Assembly: GCA_026390215.1 (NCBI GenBank)
Contig: JAPLGJ010000010.1
Coordinates: 1 to 8,998 of the forward strand
Length of the DNA stretch: 8,998 nt
Direction of reading: 5' to 3'
Source of the DNA: Caldisericota bacterium
Lineage (GTDB): Bacteria; Caldisericota; Caldisericia; Cryosericales; Cryosericaceae
Position 1 is the first letter of the stretch; the number at the start of each line of letters is the position of its first letter. The position numbers and the translations under genes are program-made. A model generated the notes under the pieces. The model was given only the letters and a program-made list of their open reading frames with translations. It had not been told where the DNA came from and made no database searches. Of this stretch, positions 6,751-8,998 are shown piece after piece.

Positions 6751-7020
6751 ATGGCAAAAGACCGGAAGGACGAGAAAGACATCATCGTACCAACAGAACC
6801 GCCGATACCTCCTGTCGAGCAGAAACCAGGGCCGGTCCAGAAGAAACAACCGCCTCGCTACTGGGTGAGACTCGCAGTATTCCTTGTGCCGCTTATCCTG
6901 AGCGAGATCATGTTCTGGAAGGGCGGAAGACCGTGGAATGCTGTGATATTCCCAGTAGCCTGGGTAGCCTTCTTCTACTTTCAGATGAAGCGGGGCGGGT
7001 GGAACGTTTTCAAGCCCTGA
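6751..7020 (+). CDS. Small two-helix membrane protein, last gene of the glycerol operon
   Basis: I do not recognise this 89-residue protein. The first 37 residues are charged and rich in Lys, Glu and Pro, with no signal sequence, and look cytoplasmic and disordered. Two hydrophobic segments follow, about 38-56 and 62-78, joined by a short KGGR turn and closed by MKRGGWNVFKP. Positive charges on both ends predict a hairpin with both termini inside. Tryptophans and aromatic residues crowd the membrane edges. The start is ATG eight bases after the DUF1667 stop, with AGGA overlapping that stop, and a strong terminator follows. Tight packing argues it is a real gene of the operon. A role as membrane anchor for the otherwise soluble dehydrogenase complex fits the context but is inferred. 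Nothing in it suggests haem or metal binding: it has no Cys or His. Confidence 0.7.
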   Translation: MAKDRKDEKDIIVPTEPPIPPVEQKPGPVQKKQPPRYWVRLAVFLVPLILSEIMFWKGGRPWNAVIFPVAWVAFFYFQMKRGGWNVFKP

Positions 7021-7042
7021 AGAGGGAGCGTATGTCTCAACT

Positions 7043-7074
7043 GACGCCCTCCTGTGCGTGCACGGGAGGGCGTC
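7043..7074 (+). terminator. Terminator of the GlpA-like/DUF1667 operon
   Basis: Arms 7043-7056 and 7061-7074 pair over 14 bases, with one T-G wobble (7053/7064) and a four-base loop CGTG. The tail is TTGATT. The hairpin starts 23 bases after the stop of the small membrane protein gene, so it most likely ends that operon. Confidence 0.75.
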
Positions 7075-7169
7075 TTGATTGTCAGGACAAGGTGTTCGCC
7101 GTTTGCCCTGTGGAGGACGCGGGCGTGACAACACTGTGAAAAGCTGCGTCGTATTACACCCTTCAACGC

Positions 7170-7250
7170 TATACTGTTGCCAGTTGCAGCAAACAGCAAC
7201 TCCCCTTTCCTTTTCCACATTGCCCCAGGCCTAACCCCCCTGGGGCGTCT
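7170..7250 (+). ncRNA. Candidate short untranslated transcript
   Basis: TATACT (7170-7175) is one base from the -10 consensus. It is followed by a 6-bp stem-loop (7182-7201), a pyrimidine-rich stretch, and a G+C-rich hairpin with a T-rich tail (7222-7250). Together these have the outline of a roughly 70-base small RNA gene lying after the operon terminator. No good -35 is seen 16-18 bases upstream, and no known RNA family is recognised. Confidence 0.18.
7222..7246 (+). terminator. Second plus-strand terminator-like hairpin
   Basis: GCCCCAGG (7222-7229) pairs perfectly with CCTGGGGC (7239-7246) around a nine-base loop. The tail GTCTTCCTTCC is pyrimidine-rich, so it works better in the plus direction. 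On the minus strand the tail has no T tract. It may be a back-up terminator for the glycerol operon or the end of a short separate transcript. Confidence 0.5.
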
Positions 7251-7305
7251 TCCTTCCTGGGCACAGGACTCCTCGCCATTCGGATGAACGTGACCGCACA
7301 GACAA

Positions 7306-7330
7306 AACCCCCGGCGTGAAGCCGGGGGTT
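7306..7330 (-). terminator. Terminator of the BMP-family gene
   Basis: AACCCCCGGC (7306-7315) and GCCGGGGGTT (7321-7330) form a perfect 10-bp stem with a five-base loop. Read on the minus strand the stem runs into TTTT and then GTCTG, a classic intrinsic terminator 24 bases past the stop codon of the BMP gene. The plus-strand tail is not T-rich. Confidence 0.8.
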
Positions 7331-7353
7331 GGCAGTCATTGTTGAAACAGAGT

Positions 7354-8937
7354 CTAGTAGCCAGTCGGAGCTGTCCAGGCCGCGACGGCTGCGGGGTCAA
7401 CCGGCGGAGTGATCTTGCCGTCGATGATATCCTGACGAAGGGTGTTGATCTTGGCAATTTGTGCGGCAGACAGGACCTTGGCAACACTGCCCTCGGCCCA
7501 GCCCACGCCACCATTGCGAAGAGACAGGGTAATGACGCCAGGAGTGAAGGTTCCGTCGACGATGGACTTGACGGAGATATAGGTGGCAAAGTCGACGTGC
7601 TTGAGAGCAGAGGTCAGCGTGCCGGCAGGGTACAGGTTCGGGTTCTTGCCCATGTCGACGTCGACGCCGATGCCCCACAGACCCTTGTCAGGTCCGCCGG
7701 CTACTTTGATGGCTTCGAACATACCGTTGCCAGTGGCTCCGGCAGCGTGGAACAGGATATCGCACTTCTGACCGATCATGACCTCGGCAATCTGCTTGCC
7801 CTTCGGCGCATCGGTGAAACTCATAGCGTAGACGTTGGACACGTTCTTGCCGTCGGTGCCATACGCGGTCTTGTTGGTGGTCTTGATGCCAGCGAAGAAA
7901 CCTGCTTCATAGCGCTGGACCGGCGGGACGGGAATACCGCCGATGTAACCGATCTTGTTGGCCTTGGTCGCATAGCCTGCGATGGCGCCGACAAGGAACC
8001 CGCACTGCTCTTCCTTGAACAGGAAGCAGACAAGGTTGGGCAGGGTGGGCAGAGGTGCATAATTAGAGTCGGCGGGAACGGCATCGATCAACATGAACTT
8101 GGTCTTTGGATGTTCCTTGGCGACCTGGTAGGTGGCGTCGGCAAGCATGAACCCGACTGCGACGATGAGCGCGCATCCCTCGTCCTCGGCAAGCTTGGTG
8201 AGGTTGGGGATGTAGTCGGTCTGTTCCCGGGACTCAAGGATGACTGGAAGAACATTCGTGAGTGGGGCAATATTCCGGTCACTGAGGTCCGGGGCGTTGT
8301 CGGCCAGAGACTGCTTGTACGCAGCATCGGTCATGGTGGCATAGCCACCGCCCTTGACGAAGGACTTCTTGGCTGCCCAGGTCTCGAGGCCGCGCATGGC
8401 GGAGTCGTTGAATGACTGGTCGCCACGGCCACCGACGTCGGTGACAAGGCCGATCTTGACAGTGCTCGTGAGAGGGGCCTTGGAAGTGACGCTGACCACG
8501 CGGGTGGTTCCATTCCAGGCAACGGTCAATCCAGACTTCTCAGAGACGAAGCGGATTGGAATGAGCGTGCGGCCTGCCTTGGAGATGTATGCAGCTGCAT
8601 CCATAAGGAAGGCGTCACCATTGATCTTGACAGCCTTCTGGCCAATGACGAACTCGAACTGCGTAGCGCCAAGGAGAACGCCTACCGTCTTGGTGGCGGC
8701 GTCATAGTTGACGTCGGCGCCAAAACTCTCGCTCACCAGACGGATCGGCACGAATGTGCGCGAATCCGTAATCTCCGGGGCTTGGTCACCCGTCTTGGTA
8801 ATCCCATTTAGCGTGTAGTTGAGCTTGCCGATCGTCAGAATGAGAGAGGTCGTCGTAGCAGCAGTAGCAGTGGATACACCAGCAGTGAGCCCCGCAATCA
8901 TTGCCAGGACGACGAGAAGTGAGACAAATCTCTTCAC
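7354..8937 (-). CDS. Exported BMP/PnrA-type solute-binding protein with N-terminal stalk repeats (copper amine oxidase N-type)
   Basis: The 527-residue protein begins with a signal peptide: MKRF, a hydrophobic core to about 20, then an Ala-X-Ala site near 24-26. There is no lipobox cysteine. Residues about 30-152 hold two copies of a copper-amine-oxidase-N-like motif, TFVPIRLVSESFGADV (61-76) and TLIPIRFVSEKSGLTV (124-139), a domain common on exported proteins of anaerobes. From about 160 comes a basic membrane protein (BMP/PnrA) binding domain. Its marks are KIGLVTDVGG, GDQSFNDSAMRGLE, LIVAVGF, AAGATGNGMFEA (398-409) and GIGVDVDMGK (422-431). Relatives bind nucleosides for ABC importers. The start is GTG at 8937, because GGAGGT (8947-8942) lies four bases upstream and the signal peptide starts there. 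An upstream in-frame GTG at 8976 would add 13 residues with no good ribosome site. No ABC genes are visible nearby, and the substrate is unproven. Confidence 0.88.
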   Translation of the reverse strand: MKRFVSLLVVLAMIAGLTAGVSTATAATTTSLILTIGKLNYTLNGITKTGDQAPEITDSRTFVPIRLVSESFGADVNYDAATKTVGVLLGATQFEFVIGQKAVKINGDAFLMDAAAYISKAGRTLIPIRFVSEKSGLTVAWNGTTRVVSVTSKAPLTSTVKIGLVTDVGGRGDQSFNDSAMRGLETWAAKKSFVKGGGYATMTDAAYKQSLADNAPDLSDRNIAPLTNVLPVILESREQTDYIPNLTKLAEDEGCALIVAVGFMLADATYQVAKEHPKTKFMLIDAVPADSNYAPLPTLPNLVCFLFKEEQCGFLVGAIAGYATKANKIGYIGGIPVPPVQRYEAGFFAGIKTTNKTAYGTDGKNVSNVYAMSFTDAPKGKQIAEVMIGQKCDILFHAAGATGNGMFEAIKVAGGPDKGLWGIGVDVDMGKNPNLYPAGTLTSALKHVDFATYISVKSIVDGTFTPGVITLSLRNGGVGWAEGSVAKVLSAAQIAKINTLRQDIIDGKITPPVDPAAVAAWTAPTGY

Positions 8938-8941
8938 GTTT

Positions 8942-8947
8942 ACCTCC
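8942..8947 (-). promoter_or_regulatory. Ribosome binding site deciding the GTG start of the BMP gene
   Basis: On the minus strand GGAGGT occupies 8947-8942, four bases before GTG at 8937-8935. This near-perfect Shine-Dalgarno site selects the GTG that begins the signal peptide. It rules against both the longer GTG start at 8976 and the in-frame ATG at 8949, which overlaps the site. Confidence 0.75.
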
Positions 8948-8977
8948 ATAATTGGATGTGGTACACCTTGGGGCACA

Positions 8978-8983
8978 TGTCAA
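8978..8983 (-). promoter_or_regulatory. Possible -35 element for the BMP gene
   Basis: A perfect TTGACA reads on the minus strand at 8983-8978, about 40 bases upstream of the GTG start. The hexamers 16-18 bases downstream match the -10 consensus poorly, so only the -35 can be supported. The window ends 15 bases further on, so an alternative promoter may lie outside it. Confidence 0.25.
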
Positions 8984-8998
8984 CGCTCCACCCATAAG

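Larger units (their letters stand above)
7021..7353. other. Convergent intergenic region
   Basis: These 333 bases between the end of the glycerol operon and the minus-strand BMP gene hold no supportable coding region. They contain three terminator-like hairpins, listed separately. There is also a 5+5 inverted repeat (TTGTC-AG-GACAA, 7079-7090), a -10-like TATACT at 7170-7175, and a 6-bp stem-loop (AGTTGC at 7182-7187 with GCAACT at 7196-7201). Confidence 0.6.

Noticed and set aside
7339..8415. A 358-codon plus-strand open frame opposite the BMP gene
   Set aside because: It is in register with the BMP codons and runs through that gene's 3' end. The sense gene has a signal peptide, domains, ribosome site and terminator.

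Overview
The window looks like part of the chromosome of a GC-rich, probably anaerobic bacterium, with glycerol catabolism as its main theme. The gene set matches glycerol loci I know from anaerobic Firmicutes and Thermotogota: glpF, glpK, a GlpA-like dehydrogenase with a BFD-type iron-sulfur tail, a second FAD/NAD oxidoreductase and a DUF1667 protein. The export domain with paired stalk repeats on the last gene also fits such groups. The sequence alone does not settle the phylum. I see no mobile elements, CRISPR arrays, tRNA or rRNA genes.

Layout. (1) Bases 2-820 are the 3' end of ptsI, PTS enzyme I. (2) Bases 821-1122 are a gene-free leader with a weak candidate promoter and a pair of 8-bp direct repeats. 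(3) Bases 1123-3443 hold glpF and glpK, closed by a 16-bp perfect hairpin at 3471-3505. (4) Bases 3584-7020 hold four tightly packed genes: the GlpA-like FAD/[2Fe-2S] protein, a pyridine-nucleotide/FAD oxidoreductase, a DUF1667 iron-sulfur-type protein and a small two-helix membrane protein. A strong hairpin follows at 7043-7074. (5) Bases 7021-7353 are a convergent intergenic region with three terminator-like hairpins and a possible small transcript. (6) Bases 7354-8937 on the minus strand encode an exported protein in which two copper-amine-oxidase-N-type repeats are fused to a BMP/PnrA-type solute-binding domain.

How the genes fit together. GlpF would let glycerol in, GlpK would phosphorylate it, and the GlpA-like protein would oxidise glycerol-3-phosphate to dihydroxyacetone phosphate. 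Electrons would pass from FAD through the iron-sulfur tail to the second flavoprotein and the DUF1667 protein. No GlpC-like membrane subunit is seen. The 89-residue membrane protein at the operon end is therefore a candidate anchor or electron exit, which is an inference. The two most unusual sequence points are an aspartate in place of the fourth cysteine of the GlpA-like [2Fe-2S] motif, and the stalk-repeat/BMP fusion that lacks a lipobox.
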